From positions 546,933-610,932 of the forward strand of contig NZ_JAPVBQ010000002.1 in assembly GCF_026968045.1 (NCBI RefSeq): a stretch of 64,000 bases of DNA. Direction: 5' to 3'. The position numbers and the translations under genes are program-made. Each line of letters starts with the position of its first letter. The stretch's first letter is position 1. Shown piece after piece: positions 17,973 to 26,764 of the stretch. The notes beneath the pieces were generated by a model. The model did no database searches and was not told the origin of the DNA. It was given only the letters and a program-made list of their open reading frames with translations. Source of the DNA: Modestobacter sp. VKM Ac-2977 (lineage in GTDB: Bacteria > Actinomycetota > Actinomycetes > Mycobacteriales > Geodermatophilaceae).

Positions 17973-17986
17973 GCCCGAGGCTCAGC
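17968..17986. terminator. Bidirectional terminator, MFS exporter/TetR
   Basis: GCTGAGCC-CGA-GGCTCAGC is a perfect 8-bp stem with a 3-nt loop at the meeting point of the convergent exporter and TetR genes, overlapping both stop codons. Confidence 0.65.
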
Positions 17987-18593
17987 CGCGCGCCGACTCC
18001 CCGACTCCCCCGTCGACCAGTTCCAGCAGCTGAGCCCGGACGCGAGGGGCCATCGCCCGGGCGTGACCAGGGTTCACGACGGCCAGGGCCGCCAGCCCGT
18101 CGACAGCCAGACTGACCAGCGTGACCCGGTCGGGTTCGAGTCCGTCGGCCCGCAGGTTGTCGGTCCACCACTCGGCGTCCTCGGCGAAGATGCGCTCCAC
18201 CGCGGGGGTGCCGTGCAACGCCAGGCTGATGCTCCAGTACTCGTCATGGGCGTCGCCGGCCCCGAGAGGGCTCTCGACGTCGTCGCAGAGGACGTTGACG
18301 TAGGCGCGCAACAGCTTGCCCGGCCGGTTCTCCGACAGGTCGACGCGATCCCGGACCCGCCTGCGGAACCTCTCGACCGAGTCGTCGGCCAGGGCCTCGA
18401 ACAGGGCGTCGCGCGAGGCGAAGTGGTGCGTGAGGGCGCCCTTGGTCACCCCGGCACGCGCGGCGATGGTGGCCAACGAGGTGGCGGTGGCGTCCTCGGC
18501 GAGCACGGCGGCCGCCGCATCGAGCAGACTGCGACGGGTCCGCACGGCATCGCGGCCGCCCCTCGCCTCGTCGGACCTGTGCGACGTCTCCAC
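17982..18593 (-). CDS. TetR family regulator
   Basis: A 203-residue repressor. Residues ~15-65 form the helix-turn-helix (SLLDAAAAVLAEDATATSL, then RAGVTKGALTHHFASRDALF), followed by a helical ligand domain with the C-terminal type of regulators that sense lipophilic compounds. It converges with the MFS exporter. A perfect 12-bp palindrome sits 17 bp upstream of its start, so it is probably autoregulated. Control of the neighbouring exporter is plausible but not shown, because the two operators differ in sequence. Confidence 0.88.
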   Translation of the reverse strand: METSHRSDEARGGRDAVRTRRSLLDAAAAVLAEDATATSLATIAARAGVTKGALTHHFASRDALFEALADDSVERFRRRVRDRVDLSENRPGKLLRAYVNVLCDDVESPLGAGDAHDEYWSISLALHGTPAVERIFAEDAEWWTDNLRADGLEPDRVTLVSLAVDGLAALAVVNPGHARAMAPRVRAQLLELVDGGVGESARG

Positions 18594-18610
18594 GACCGTG
18601 ACCTTACTGT

Positions 18611-18622
18611 CCGACCGGTCGG
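18611..18622. promoter_or_regulatory. Palindromic operator upstream of TetR
   Basis: CCGACCGGTCGG is a perfect 12-bp palindrome, 17 bp before the TetR start codon. The flanks (ACTGT on one side, TTCT on the other) extend the symmetry weakly. It is the likely autoregulatory site. Confidence 0.65.
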
Positions 18623-18714
18623 TTCTGGATACCGAGCGGAATGTGGACCCCGGCGGCCCGGACGCCGGGCACCGACCGCAGAGCGGCCGCGCGGCTGCTC
18701 CCTACGCTGACGAG

Positions 18715-18918
18715 ATGTTCTTCCTCTTCGGCTTCGGCACCAAGCGGCAGCACCTCGGCCCCGGCGAGACCCGTACCTGCCCGAACTGCAACAACACCTC
18801 GCAGTGGGCTCGGGTGGAGCAGTACAAGCAGTTCTCGCTGTTCTTCGTGCCGGTCACCCGGTGGAAGCGCCGCCAGGTCGAGGTCTGTGGCATCTGCGGC
18901 ACCACCGTCGCCGTCTGA
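18715..18918 (+). CDS. Small zinc-ribbon protein
   Basis: A 67-residue protein. It opens with a hydrophobic stretch (MFFLFGFGTK), then one Cys pair in TRTCPNCNN and a second in EVCGICGTT, together a four-cysteine zinc ribbon, with FSLFFVPVTRWKRR between them. Such zinc-ribbon-15 proteins are common, uncharacterised, and may sit at the membrane face. The ATG at 18715 leaves only the domain itself. It is divergent from the TetR gene and has no obvious operon partner. Confidence 0.82.
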   Translation: MFFLFGFGTKRQHLGPGETRTCPNCNNTSQWARVEQYKQFSLFFVPVTRWKRRQVEVCGICGTTVAV

Positions 18919-18944
18919 ACCACGCCCCAGGGAGCGAGGAGCTG

Positions 18945-19301
18945 TCAGCGGGGCGTCCGGACGGTCACGAGGAACTCCTCACCCGTCGACGTGATCACCT
19001 CACCGGTCCACGGGTCCTCCAGGTGCCCGTCGTCGTCCTCGTCGACGCCCCGTAGGGCTCCCCCGCTCGGCAGGCAGAGAACAGGTCGAGCGACTCCTCC
19101 GTGGTGCACCACCTGGACGTCGACCACCCGTCCCCGGACCCGCTCGTCGACGGGGAAGTCGTGGTGGGACTCGACGAGGTGCTCGCGACCGTCCGCTCCC
19201 CTGTGCCGGATGCACTCGAGGTCGACGAGCTGGTCCCGCTCGATGGCCTCCCCACAGCACTGGTGTTCCCAGCCACCCACCTCGACGACGACGTCCGCCA
19301 C
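18945..19301 (-). CDS. DUF6578-like protein
   Basis: A 118-residue hypothetical protein. The N-terminal WEHQCCGEAIERDQLVDLE resembles the DUF6578 pattern of a tryptophan near a Cys-Cys-Gly-Glu motif. The middle contains PVDERVRGRVVDVQVVHH, and the end has a short beta-rich tail. It starts at GTG 19301, preceded by AGGAGGAGG, a strong ribosome site. The paired cysteines could bind metal, which is inference. It faces the zinc-ribbon gene tail to tail. Confidence 0.7.
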   Translation of the reverse strand: MADVVVEVGGWEHQCCGEAIERDQLVDLECIRHRGADGREHLVESHHDFPVDERVRGRVVDVQVVHHGGVARPVLCLPSGGALRGVDEDDDGHLEDPWTGEVITSTGEEFLVTVRTPR

Positions 19302-19560
19302 AGAACAGATCCTCCTCCTGACCCATCACGGACGACATCGAGTTCTGGGACGTCGACGGTGCGCGCGGGCATCGACGCGAGGCAGCTGGTGGCGCACCGC
19401 CTCGCGTCAGGACAGCTCGACCACAGGCGCTTGGAGGGCCGCCCGACGCGAGCACCGGGCCCTCAGCTGAGCAGTAGGGTCCCGCAGGCGCCGGTGATCA
19501 CAGGACGTCGTCCAGCCCAGCCCGGTGCGAACGAGCGGACCAACGAAGGAGCGCGGCAGC

Positions 19561-20169
19561 GTGGAGATCAGCCAGGCACAGCGGGACGTCCGCACCGTGT
19601 ACCGCGGCGGGTCCGTCGGGCAGCTGGTGTCCGGCGTGGTGTGGCTGGTGGCCGCGGGGGTCGGGACGTGGGTCTCCCCGCCCGCGGCGATGACCGCCCT
19701 CTTCCTCGGCGGGACGCTGATCTTCCCGCTGACCACCGCGGTGCTCCGGCTCACCGGCGGGCCGGCCGCCCTGCCGGCGGGCCACCCGATGGCGGCCCTG
19801 GCGACGCAGCTGGCGTTCACCGTCCCCTTCGGTCTGCTGGTGGCACTGGCTGCGGCCGGTCACCGGGAAGACTGGTTCTTCCCTGCCTCCATGGTGATCG
19901 TCGGCGCGCACTACCTGCCCTTCGTCTTCCTCTACGGCACGCGTCTGTTCGCTGTCCTGGCCGGCTGCCTCGTCTTCGGAGGGGTGGGCCTGGCGCAGTG
20001 GGTCCCCGAGCCGTTCAGCGGCGGCGGCTGGCTCACCGGTCTCCTGCTGATCCTGTTCGCCCTCCTGCTGGGGGCGTCGGACAAGGCGCGGCGGACCCCA
20101 CCGGAGGCGACGGCAGGCACCGCACCCGCTACGAGCTCGAGCCCACCGGGGCAGGAGCCCGGACGGTGA
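19561..20169 (+). CDS. Polytopic membrane protein, unknown function
   Basis: A 202-residue protein with about five or six hydrophobic helices (for example VGQLVSGVVWLVAAGVGTWV, AALATQLAFTVPFGLLVAL and LTGLLLILFALLLGAS) and a basic-polar C-terminal tail. The pattern resembles DUF7010-type membrane proteins, but the match is weak. GTG 19561 is chosen because AAGGAG lies 9-10 bases before it. It overlaps the convergent MFS gene by 41 bp. No function can be assigned from context. Confidence 0.78.
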   Translation: MEISQAQRDVRTVYRGGSVGQLVSGVVWLVAAGVGTWVSPPAAMTALFLGGTLIFPLTTAVLRLTGGPAALPAGHPMAALATQLAFTVPFGLLVALAAAGHREDWFFPASMVIVGAHYLPFVFLYGTRLFAVLAGCLVFGGVGLAQWVPEPFSGGGWLTGLLLILFALLLGASDKARRTPPEATAGTAPATSSSPPGQEPGR

Positions 20170-21343
20170 GCACCACGGCGGTGGCCACCGCCCCGATCGC
20201 CACGGCGGCCAGGACGACCGGCAGGTGCTCCCCGGTCGCGCCGATCACCGCGCCCGCGGCAGGGGGTCCGAGCGCGGACCCCAGGGCGGCCGACGTGTAG
20301 AGGACGCCGAGCAGCCCACCGAGTCCCCGCACCCCGAACAGGCTGGCGGCCACCGCCGGGCCGAGCGCGACGAACCCGCCGTACCCGATGCCGAGCAGAA
20401 CGGCGAAGACGACGAGGCGCGGGTAGCCGGGCGCGCCGAGCCAGAGCAGGAAGCTGCCGGCCATCAGCGCGAAGCAGGCCTGGTACGTGCGGAGCACTCC
20501 GGTGCGGGCCGCAGCGGCGCCGAGGGCCAGCCGCCCCACGATGCTGGCCGCACCGATGACCCCGACCAGGGTCGCCGCCGCGACGTCCCCCGCGCCCCGG
20601 CTCGCGGCGTACGCCGGCAGGTGCACGAACGGGATGAACAGCACGATCGAGAGCAGCAGCCCGCTCACGTAGAGGCGCAGGTACGCCGGGGTCCGCAGCC
20701 GGGACAGCAACGGCGCCGGGTCGTCGTGCGTGGTCACCGGGGCAGCGCGGACGAACAGGGCGCACCCGACGAGTGCGATGGTGCTGACGGCGGCGAGGAG
20801 GAGGTAGGCCTCCCGCCAGCCGTGGCGGGCGATGAGGTCGGCGGCCAGCGGGGCGACGAGCAGCGTGCCGAGCCCGATGCCGGACACCGTGATGCCGACC
20901 GCGAGGGTGCGGCGCCGGGTGAACCACCCACCCACCACGGCCACCAACGGCACGTAGCTGCAGGCCACTCCGAGCCCGACGCCGAGGCCGTGTCCCAGGT
21001 ACGCGTGCCACAGTTCCGTCGCGCGGGAGGTGAGCACGAGGCCGAGACCCATCGCGAGGGCCCCCACGAGCACCACCCGGCGGGGACCGAACCGGTCGAC
21101 CGCCGGGCCGGAGAGGGCGCCCAGGCCGAAGATGGCCAAGGTGGTCAGGGAGAAGACGGCGGCGGTGCCCCCGGGCCCGGAGCCGAGCTCAGCGCTCATC
21201 GGGAGCAGGAACGCCCCGAAGCTGTAGGCCACCCCGAAGCTGGTGAACATCGCGACGAAGGCCGCTGCCACGACCGACCAGGCCCGCGGACCGTCCTGCA
21301 GGTCGAGTGCGCCCGGTACCGGCGGCTCCGGTGCGGCGTTCAC
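20129..21343 (-). CDS. MFS transporter, oxalate/formate antiporter-like
   Basis: A 404-residue, 12-helix major facilitator. The N-terminal WSVVAAAFVAMFTSFGVAYS, the loop motif GPAVDRFGPRRVVLVGAL and GGWFTRRRTLAVGI are typical of the OFA/monocarboxylate group. It probably moves a small carboxylate across the membrane; whether inward or outward cannot be told. Its start overlaps the end of the histidine kinase gene by four bases, so it may be co-transcribed with the two-component system upstream. Confidence 0.85.
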   Translation of the reverse strand: MNAAPEPPVPGALDLQDGPRAWSVVAAAFVAMFTSFGVAYSFGAFLLPMSAELGSGPGGTAAVFSLTTLAIFGLGALSGPAVDRFGPRRVVLVGALAMGLGLVLTSRATELWHAYLGHGLGVGLGVACSYVPLVAVVGGWFTRRRTLAVGITVSGIGLGTLLVAPLAADLIARHGWREAYLLLAAVSTIALVGCALFVRAAPVTTHDDPAPLLSRLRTPAYLRLYVSGLLLSIVLFIPFVHLPAYAASRGAGDVAAATLVGVIGAASIVGRLALGAAAARTGVLRTYQACFALMAGSFLLWLGAPGYPRLVVFAVLLGIGYGGFVALGPAVAASLFGVRGLGGLLGVLYTSAALGSALGPPAAGAVIGATGEHLPVVLAAVAIGAVATAVVLTVRAPAPVGSSS

Positions 21344-22467
21344 CCGGACACGCCGGCGAACAGCCCACCGTCGGCCCCGGGCGCGGGGAACCCCACGCGC
21401 ACGTCCAGGCCACCCTCCGGCGCCGCGGACAGCTCCAGGGCCGCGCCGTGCACCTCGGCCACCCGGGCCACGATCGCCAGCCCGAGCCCGCTGCCGGGCT
21501 GCGCGGGGTGGTGGCTCCCGGCGCCGCCGAACGACGTCCGTCCTCCGCCCCGGACGAAGGGCTCGGTGAGCGTGCCCAGCACGTCCGGGGGCACCCGCGG
21601 GCCGGTGTTGGTCACCCGCAGCTCGGCCCGACCCTCGCGCGTGCTGCCCGTCGTCACGTGCACGGTCCCGCCCGGGCCGGTGTTGTGCCGGATGCCGTTG
21701 AGCACCAGGTTGGTCACCAGCTGCCGGACGAGCGGCTCGGCACCGTCGAGGTCGCCCTCGCCGAGATCGGTGTGCACGCCGATGCCCGCCCGGTCGGCCA
21801 GCGGGGCCAGGTCCCGGACGACGCCCCCAGTGACCTCCGCGAGGTCGACCGGGGTGCGCGGCGGCGTGCGCCCCTGGTCCAGGGCCGCGAGGGCGAGCAG
21901 CGCCTCCACGGTCTCGGTGCCCCGGCGGTTGGTCTCGTCCAGCCGGGCGAGCAGCCGGGGCACGTCCACGGTGGCCGGGTCGGCGAGCGCCACGTCGAGC
22001 ATCGCGCGCTCCACGGCATAGGGGGTGCGCAGTTCGTGGGAGGCGTTGGCGGCGAACCGGCGGTGCTCGTCGAAGGACGCCTGCAGCCGGTCGAGCATCG
22101 TGTCGAAGGTGTCAGCGAGCTCACCGAACTCGTCCGGGGTGCCCTGCAGGCGCACCCGGTGTTCCAGCGAGCCGGCCGCCACCTGCCGGGCGACGCCGTG
22201 GATGGAGTGCAGCGGGCGGAGCATCCGGCCGGCCAGGAGCCAGCCCCCGACCAACCCGAGCAGCGCCAGCACGGCGAGCACCACCACCAGCTTCGGCACC
22301 AGCGCGGTCACCAGGTCGCCGCGGTCCGGGACGGGGACGCCATAGGCGTCGCTCAGGTTCCCCTCGGGGACGAAGTGCAGCACGTAGGCCAACAGCGCGA
22401 CCGTGCCGAGGCCGGCGGCGGCGAGGAAGCCGGCGTAGCTCAGGGTCAGCCGCAGCCGGGCACTCAC
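21340..22467 (-). CDS. Sensor histidine kinase (VanS-like)
   Basis: A 375-residue membrane kinase. Two hydrophobic helices (residues ~5-25 and ~55-75) bracket a short ~30-residue external loop. A HAMP linker (LHSIHGVARQVAAGSLEHRV) follows, then the phosphoacceptor box FAANASHELRTPYAVERAML, the N box LVLNGIRHNT and the G boxes SGLGLAIVARVAEVHG. The GTG at 22467 overlaps the response regulator stop as GTGA. A VanZ-VanY fusion lies just beyond the regulator, which suggests sensing of cell-wall stress or glycopeptides. Confidence 0.92.
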   Translation of the reverse strand: MSARLRLTLSYAGFLAAAGLGTVALLAYVLHFVPEGNLSDAYGVPVPDRGDLVTALVPKLVVVLAVLALLGLVGGWLLAGRMLRPLHSIHGVARQVAAGSLEHRVRLQGTPDEFGELADTFDTMLDRLQASFDEHRRFAANASHELRTPYAVERAMLDVALADPATVDVPRLLARLDETNRRGTETVEALLALAALDQGRTPPRTPVDLAEVTGGVVRDLAPLADRAGIGVHTDLGEGDLDGAEPLVRQLVTNLVLNGIRHNTGPGGTVHVTTGSTREGRAELRVTNTGPRVPPDVLGTLTEPFVRGGGRTSFGGAGSHHPAQPGSGLGLAIVARVAEVHGAALELSAAPEGGLDVRVGFPAPGADGGLFAGVSG

Positions 22468-23156
22468 CGGGGGCCGCTCGCGGCGTCGTCGGCCGTCGGC
22501 CCGCCCACCCGGTCGCCGGTGCCGGGCACGGTGTGGATCAGCCACGGGTCGCCGAGGCGCTTGCGCAGCGAGGAGATGGTGATCCGGACGGCGTTGGTGA
22601 ACGGGTCCGCGTTCTCGTCCCACGCCCGCTCGAGCAGCGACTCCGCGCTGACCACCCCGCCGCGGGCGGCCATCAGCACCTCCAGCACCGCGAACTGCTT
22701 GCGGGTCAGCCCCACGTAGCGGCCGTCGCGGTACACCTCCCGCCGGAACGGGTCGAGGGTGAGGCCGGCGAACTCCACCACCGGGGGCGCGCCCTCGAGC
22801 GGACGGCGGCCCAGCGCACGCAACCGCACCACCAGCTCCCGCATGGCGAAGGGCTTGGTGAGGTAGTCGTCGGCACCGAGCTCGAAGCCGGCGACCTTCT
22901 CCTCCAGCCGGTCAGCCGCGGTCAGCATGAGGATGCGGCACGGCAGGCTCTCGGCGACGATCCGCCGGGCGACCTCGTCCCCGGAGGTGCCGGGGAGGTC
23001 CCGGTCGAGCACGACGACGTCGTAGCTGTTGACGGCCAGGTTCTCCAGCGCGCTGTCCCCGTCGTGGACGACGTCGGAGGCGATGGCCTCGAGCCGGAGC
23101 CCGTCCCGGATGGCGTCGGCCAGGTAGGGCTCGTCCTCGGCGATCAGCACGCGCAT
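22464..23156 (-). CDS. OmpR/VanR-type response regulator
   Basis: A 230-residue two-domain regulator. Residues 1-115 are the receiver, with acidic residues in LIAEDEPY, phosphoacceptor Asp in VVVLDRDLPG, and conserved Thr and Lys in LTAADR and DYLTKPF. Residues ~130-220 are the winged-helix DNA-binding domain (LTRKQFAVLEVLMAARGGVV, then NAVRITISSLRKRLG). It is followed by its kinase in the same operon. The likely targets are itself and the VanZ-VanY gene that starts the same transcriptional direction upstream. Confidence 0.93.
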   Translation of the reverse strand: MRVLIAEDEPYLADAIRDGLRLEAIASDVVHDGDSALENLAVNSYDVVVLDRDLPGTSGDEVARRIVAESLPCRILMLTAADRLEEKVAGFELGADDYLTKPFAMRELVVRLRALGRRPLEGAPPVVEFAGLTLDPFRREVYRDGRYVGLTRKQFAVLEVLMAARGGVVSAESLLERAWDENADPFTNAVRITISSLRKRLGDPWLIHTVPGTGDRVGGPTADDAASGPR

Positions 23157-23317
23157 GCGGCGAGGGTAGGGAGCGGGGTGTCTCCTCGACGTATCGGCGC
23201 GCTGGGCGGCGGACGGGGCGACCCGCCGGGTGGGCACCCGCCGACGCGCGTGCGCCTCGGCGGCGAGCTGCCGGGCCGCGACGACACTGGCCGGCTCGCG
23301 GGTGGCCGTCATCCCGG

Positions 23318-24397
23318 TCAGCCGGCGGTGGGGTCGGCGGCCGGGGCGGGGCACTGACCGCCGCGCTCGACGGCGAGCTCGTAGTGCCACATCTCGTTGC
23401 CGTAGGTCTGGCAGAGGCCGTAGTCCGACCCGTACCGGGACAGCCAGTACATGGCGTCCGTGGGGCCGATGTCGACCGCGTCGCCGGTGACGTGGGAGGA
23501 CTCGTCGGGACGGAGCACCCACTCCCGGGCTGCCTCCGGGCTGCCGTACTGCTCCACCGCGGCGTCGAAGAGCGCCTGCTGGTAGGCGGCACTGCGCCAC
23601 CCGCTGGACACGTGGAAGTCCATCCCGTCGGCCGTCGCGTCCCGGGCCGCGTCCTGGACGGCGGTGCGCAGCGCGTCGTCGAGGCCGGTGATGGCCGGGA
23701 CGTCGGCGAAGGCCGACAGCTCCTCGCCGTCAGGGACGTGACCGTTCTCGACGGTCATGGCTCCCCCGCCGGACGCATCCGGGGCCGGTGTGCCGGCGAC
23801 ACCGGCCAACGCGCTGGCCCCCGGGGGGACGGACGGACCGGCCGACGAGCACCCGGCCACGCCCGCGATGAGCAGAGGTGCGGTGACCAGCGCCGCGACG
23901 ATCCCCCGCCGGGCACGGCACGCAGCGCCTCGTCTGGAGCGGCGCGCGACGGCCAGGCAGACGGAGGTGAGCGCGACCCCGACCAGCGTGCCGGCGGTGT
24001 TGGCGGCGACGTCGACGAGGTCGGGGACCCGGCCGGGCAGCGCGGTCTGCGCCAGCTCGATCAGCACCGAGGTCGCGGCGCCGAGGGCCAGCGGCGCAAC
24101 GGGACCTGAGCGCCGCAGGACCAGGGCGGCCAGCGCACCCACCGGGACGAAGAGCAGCGCGTTCGCCACGGCCTCGACCTGGGCCCGGTGCACGGTGCCC
24201 GGCCAGGGCGCGGCGAGGGCCTCGACCCCGGCCACCACCGCCCTGCGGGCATCGGCGACGAACCCGGTCGGACCGAGCGTGATGCCGCCGACCACGACCA
24301 GCACAGCGACCGCGGCCAGCACGAGGAGACCCGTTCGCCGCGAGCCCGACGGTGCGCCGGGCGCCCTGTCGGCGGGCAGGTGGTGGGTGGTCGTCAT
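23318..24397 (-). CDS. VanZ-VanY fusion, D-Ala-D-Ala carboxypeptidase
   Basis: A 359-residue two-part protein. Residues ~22-155 are a VanZ-like four-helix membrane domain (EAVANALLFVPVGALAAL, LIELAQTALPGRVPDLVD, NTAGTLVG). A further hydrophobic segment ending LLIAGVAGCSS is followed by a Gly/Pro linker. Residues ~215-350 are a VanY-type zinc DD-peptidase with SSGWRSAAYQQALFD, SSHVTGDAVDIG (His and Asp ligands) and EMWHYEL (Glu and final His). It would trim the terminal D-Ala of peptidoglycan stems outside the membrane. ATG 24397 has GGAGGAG upstream. Adjacent VanR/VanS-like genes support a role in glycopeptide tolerance or wall recycling. Confidence 0.88.
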   Translation of the reverse strand: MTTTHHLPADRAPGAPSGSRRTGLLVLAAVAVLVVVGGITLGPTGFVADARRAVVAGVEALAAPWPGTVHRAQVEAVANALLFVPVGALAALVLRRSGPVAPLALGAATSVLIELAQTALPGRVPDLVDVAANTAGTLVGVALTSVCLAVARRSRRGAACRARRGIVAALVTAPLLIAGVAGCSSAGPSVPPGASALAGVAGTPAPDASGGGAMTVENGHVPDGEELSAFADVPAITGLDDALRTAVQDAARDATADGMDFHVSSGWRSAAYQQALFDAAVEQYGSPEAAREWVLRPDESSHVTGDAVDIGPTDAMYWLSRYGSDYGLCQTYGNEMWHYELAVERGGQCPAPAADPTAG

Positions 24398-24599
24398 GGG
24401 AGGACTCCTCCCCGCGCGGCAGAGCCGGTGCGGCATCGAGAACTGGTGGACAGCTCCCAGTGCACGCGGGCCGCCGTTGCCCGGGCGTCTCCGATTCCGC
24501 ATACGCCCACGACACCCCTGGGCGTGGTCCGCCAGTGAGCACGGACCAACCGCGCAATCCGGTCGACGCGCTGCGACTGCGCTCCTACCGTTCGGCGGC

Positions 24600-25352
24600 G
24601 TGGACCGCGCCCAGATCTTCGACATCGCTCATCTGCGCCATCCGATCGCGGCGCCGGTGGGGCCCGAGCAGCTGCGCCACCTGGTCGGCTGGCTGAGCCC
24701 ACCCACGGGGGGCCGCGCCGTGGACCTCGGCTGCGGCGAGGGCGAGTGGCTGCAGGAGCTGCTGCTCATCCAGCCCGGGATGACCGGTGTCGGCATCGAC
24801 CACATGCTGCCGGCCTCCGCCGTCGACCGCGCCGCCCAGCGGGGGCTGGGCGATCGGGTGCGCTGGGCCGAGGCCGACGCCGCCACGTGGAGTGACGGGC
24901 GCTTCGACGTGGTGCTGTGCGTCGGCGCGAGCCACGCCTTCGGCCGACTGCCGGACATGCTGGCCGCCGTCCGGACGCACCTGCGCCCCGGCGGCCAGGC
25001 GCTGGTCGGCGACACGATCTGGGAGGACAGTCCGTCCGCGTCTGCCCTGGCGGCGCTCGAGGCCTCTCCCGAGGACTTCCCCGACCTCGCCGGCTTCGTG
25101 CAGGCCACCCGTGAGCACGGGTTCGAGCCGTCGTACGGGCACACCAGCACGCTGGCCGAGTGGGACGACTACGAGTTCAGCTGGACCGGCTCGCTCGTCG
25201 ACTGGGCACTGCGGGAAGCCCCCACGACCGAGGACCGCGATCAGGCGCTGGCCGCCGCCCGCGTACACCGCGACGCCTGGCTGGGCGGCTGGCGCCGCCA
25301 ACTGGGCTTCGCCACCCTCGTCCTGCACGACGTGGCCACCGCGCCCAGCTGA
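24600..25352 (+). CDS. Class I SAM-dependent methyltransferase
   Basis: A 250-residue cytosolic methyltransferase. The SAM site is plain: AVDLGCGEGEWLQEL (motif I), GVGIDHML with the acidic residue at the end of strand 2, WAEADAATW and FDVVLCVGASHAF, then LRPGGQALVGD. The GTG at 24600 sits right before DRAQIFDIAHLRHP, a common start for the group. The C-terminal third (YEFSWTGSLVDWAL) resembles a small-molecule-binding lid. Substrate unknown. It is divergent from the VanZ-VanY gene with 202 bp between them. Confidence 0.88.
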   Translation: MDRAQIFDIAHLRHPIAAPVGPEQLRHLVGWLSPPTGGRAVDLGCGEGEWLQELLLIQPGMTGVGIDHMLPASAVDRAAQRGLGDRVRWAEADAATWSDGRFDVVLCVGASHAFGRLPDMLAAVRTHLRPGGQALVGDTIWEDSPSASALAALEASPEDFPDLAGFVQATREHGFEPSYGHTSTLAEWDDYEFSWTGSLVDWALREAPTTEDRDQALAAARVHRDAWLGGWRRQLGFATLVLHDVATAPS

Positions 25353-25539
25353 TCTGCGAGCGAGTCCTCTCAGGGACGCGCCGTGCAACCGCGCCGGCGC
25401 TCGACCTGGCCAACTTCATGTACGCGGTCCGCCCTGAGGATGTACAGACCCTCGAAGCAGACCTGGCCACCGCGACGGGATCGGGACGCTGTCGCCGCAT
25501 CGTCGTCGAGAGCGGGACACCGGAAAGGCGGAGCTGACT

Positions 25540-25978
25540 TTGCGCGGATGGGAGATCGGGAGCGAGGTCCGGCTCGAGCTCGCTCCCGGCGCGACGCTCG
25601 CCGGACCGTCCCCGCTGGGTGAGGTGAGGCCCGCGATCGAGCTCGATCCCGACTGGACCGCACGATCGAGGTTGTTCCGCCGCGACCACCTGGCGGAGGA
25701 CGAACGCCGTGGCGATCATCCTCGTCCGCTCGCGCACACCACTGCAGGGGTCGAGCACCGTCGTGACCTGGAGAGCCAGGCAACCTACTACTGCGCACAG
25801 CGCGACGGAGAGCTCGCTGGCTTCGTCTGCACCTGGAGCGGCCCAGCGGGCCGCGGCGTGATCGAAAACCTCTTCGTCCACCCCGGCTCTCCACTACGCC
25901 AGGCTCGGCTTCCGGCCACGCCGCCTGGTGCGGTCTCTCGTCCTGCCCGACAAGGGCGACGCCGCCGGGGCGCTGTGA
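25540..25978 (+). pseudogene. GNAT acetyltransferase, degraded
   Basis: From a TTG at 25540 (GGCGGAG upstream) the frame contains a recognisable GNAT strand pair (YYCAQRDGELAGFV, then IENLFVHP) around residues 90-120. The acetyl-CoA loop that should follow is missing. The C-terminal GNAT segment (YARLGFRPRRLVRS) reappears in another frame from 25889 to the TGA at 25976-25978. A deletion of ~30 codons with frameshift explains both. The first 70 residues are atypical and may belong to another disrupted stretch. It is probably not functional. Confidence 0.6.
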
Positions 25979-26147
25979 CGGCGCGAGGACGGCGGTCCCG
26001 CTCTCAAGCCGACCGACGCCGGACGCACCTTCGCCGGCAACACACCCGCTACCTGAGGGCGTCACTCCCCAGACGACTGCCGCCCCAACACCGGGCCCCC
26101 GGGCGCGAGGCCAACTAGCCTCCGGGCAACCCTGACGAGGAGAGATC

Positions 26148-26519
26148 ATGAGTGCATCCGCGCTGCCCGAGGACGCCGTCGGCTTGCGAATGGACGTCTT
26201 CGCCGAAGGCGAGGCAGGAGCCCTGCTGCCCACCGGTGTCGGTGACCTGGCGCTCCTGGTCAACGGCTGGTTCGAGAGCCACTCACCCGAAGGTGGGCGA
26301 GGGGCGCACCTGGCCATCCGGCAGGCTCGGCAGGCCGATGCGGTGCCACTCGTCGTCCACGTCAGTCAGGTTCCGGCACTGGTCGCGGCCCTGACCGAGG
26401 TCTCCCTACGCCTGACCCAGCTCTGGGAGCGCGACGGCCGGAGCGCCTGGGCCGGGCAACCCGCGCCGGGCGGAACGGGTCCACAAGACCCTGGACCGCA
26501 CGCGAGTTCCGCGAACTGA
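26148..26519 (+). CDS. Hypothetical protein
   Basis: A 123-residue protein with no family I recognise. The ATG at 26148 has GAGGAGAG just upstream. The central part alternates hydrophobic strands and helices (DLALLVNGWFESH, HLAIRQARQADAVPLVVHV, LVAALTEVSLRLTQLWER). The last ~25 residues are Gly/Pro-rich and probably disordered. There are no membrane helices or cysteines. It stands alone, so no pathway can be suggested. Confidence 0.6.
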   Translation: MSASALPEDAVGLRMDVFAEGEAGALLPTGVGDLALLVNGWFESHSPEGGRGAHLAIRQARQADAVPLVVHVSQVPALVAALTEVSLRLTQLWERDGRSAWAGQPAPGGTGPQDPGPHASSAN

Positions 26520-26764
26520 CCCGGGCTGCCCGCGCGTCGCACACAGCGCTCTGAACACGGTCGATCACGGGCCCTGCGACAGAGGACGTCAGCTACGGAA
26601 TGCCGGTGTCAAGGCCGCCAGATCTCAGTGAGCGCGGGTCCCTCGCGGAAGGCGACACCGATACGGAACCCCGACAGCTCTGAGCCGGCTGCGTTGTCGA
26701 ACACCGCAGCCACGGTCCGTCCCGGTCGGACGGTGCGTGGACTCGGCCAGGAGTGGGAGCGAGG

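Noticed and set aside
26605-26760. A minus-strand frame reading AAVFDNAAGSELSGFRIGVA and ending EIWRP
   Set aside because: It looks protein-like but is under 50 codons with no start or known family; at most a remnant, so not listed.
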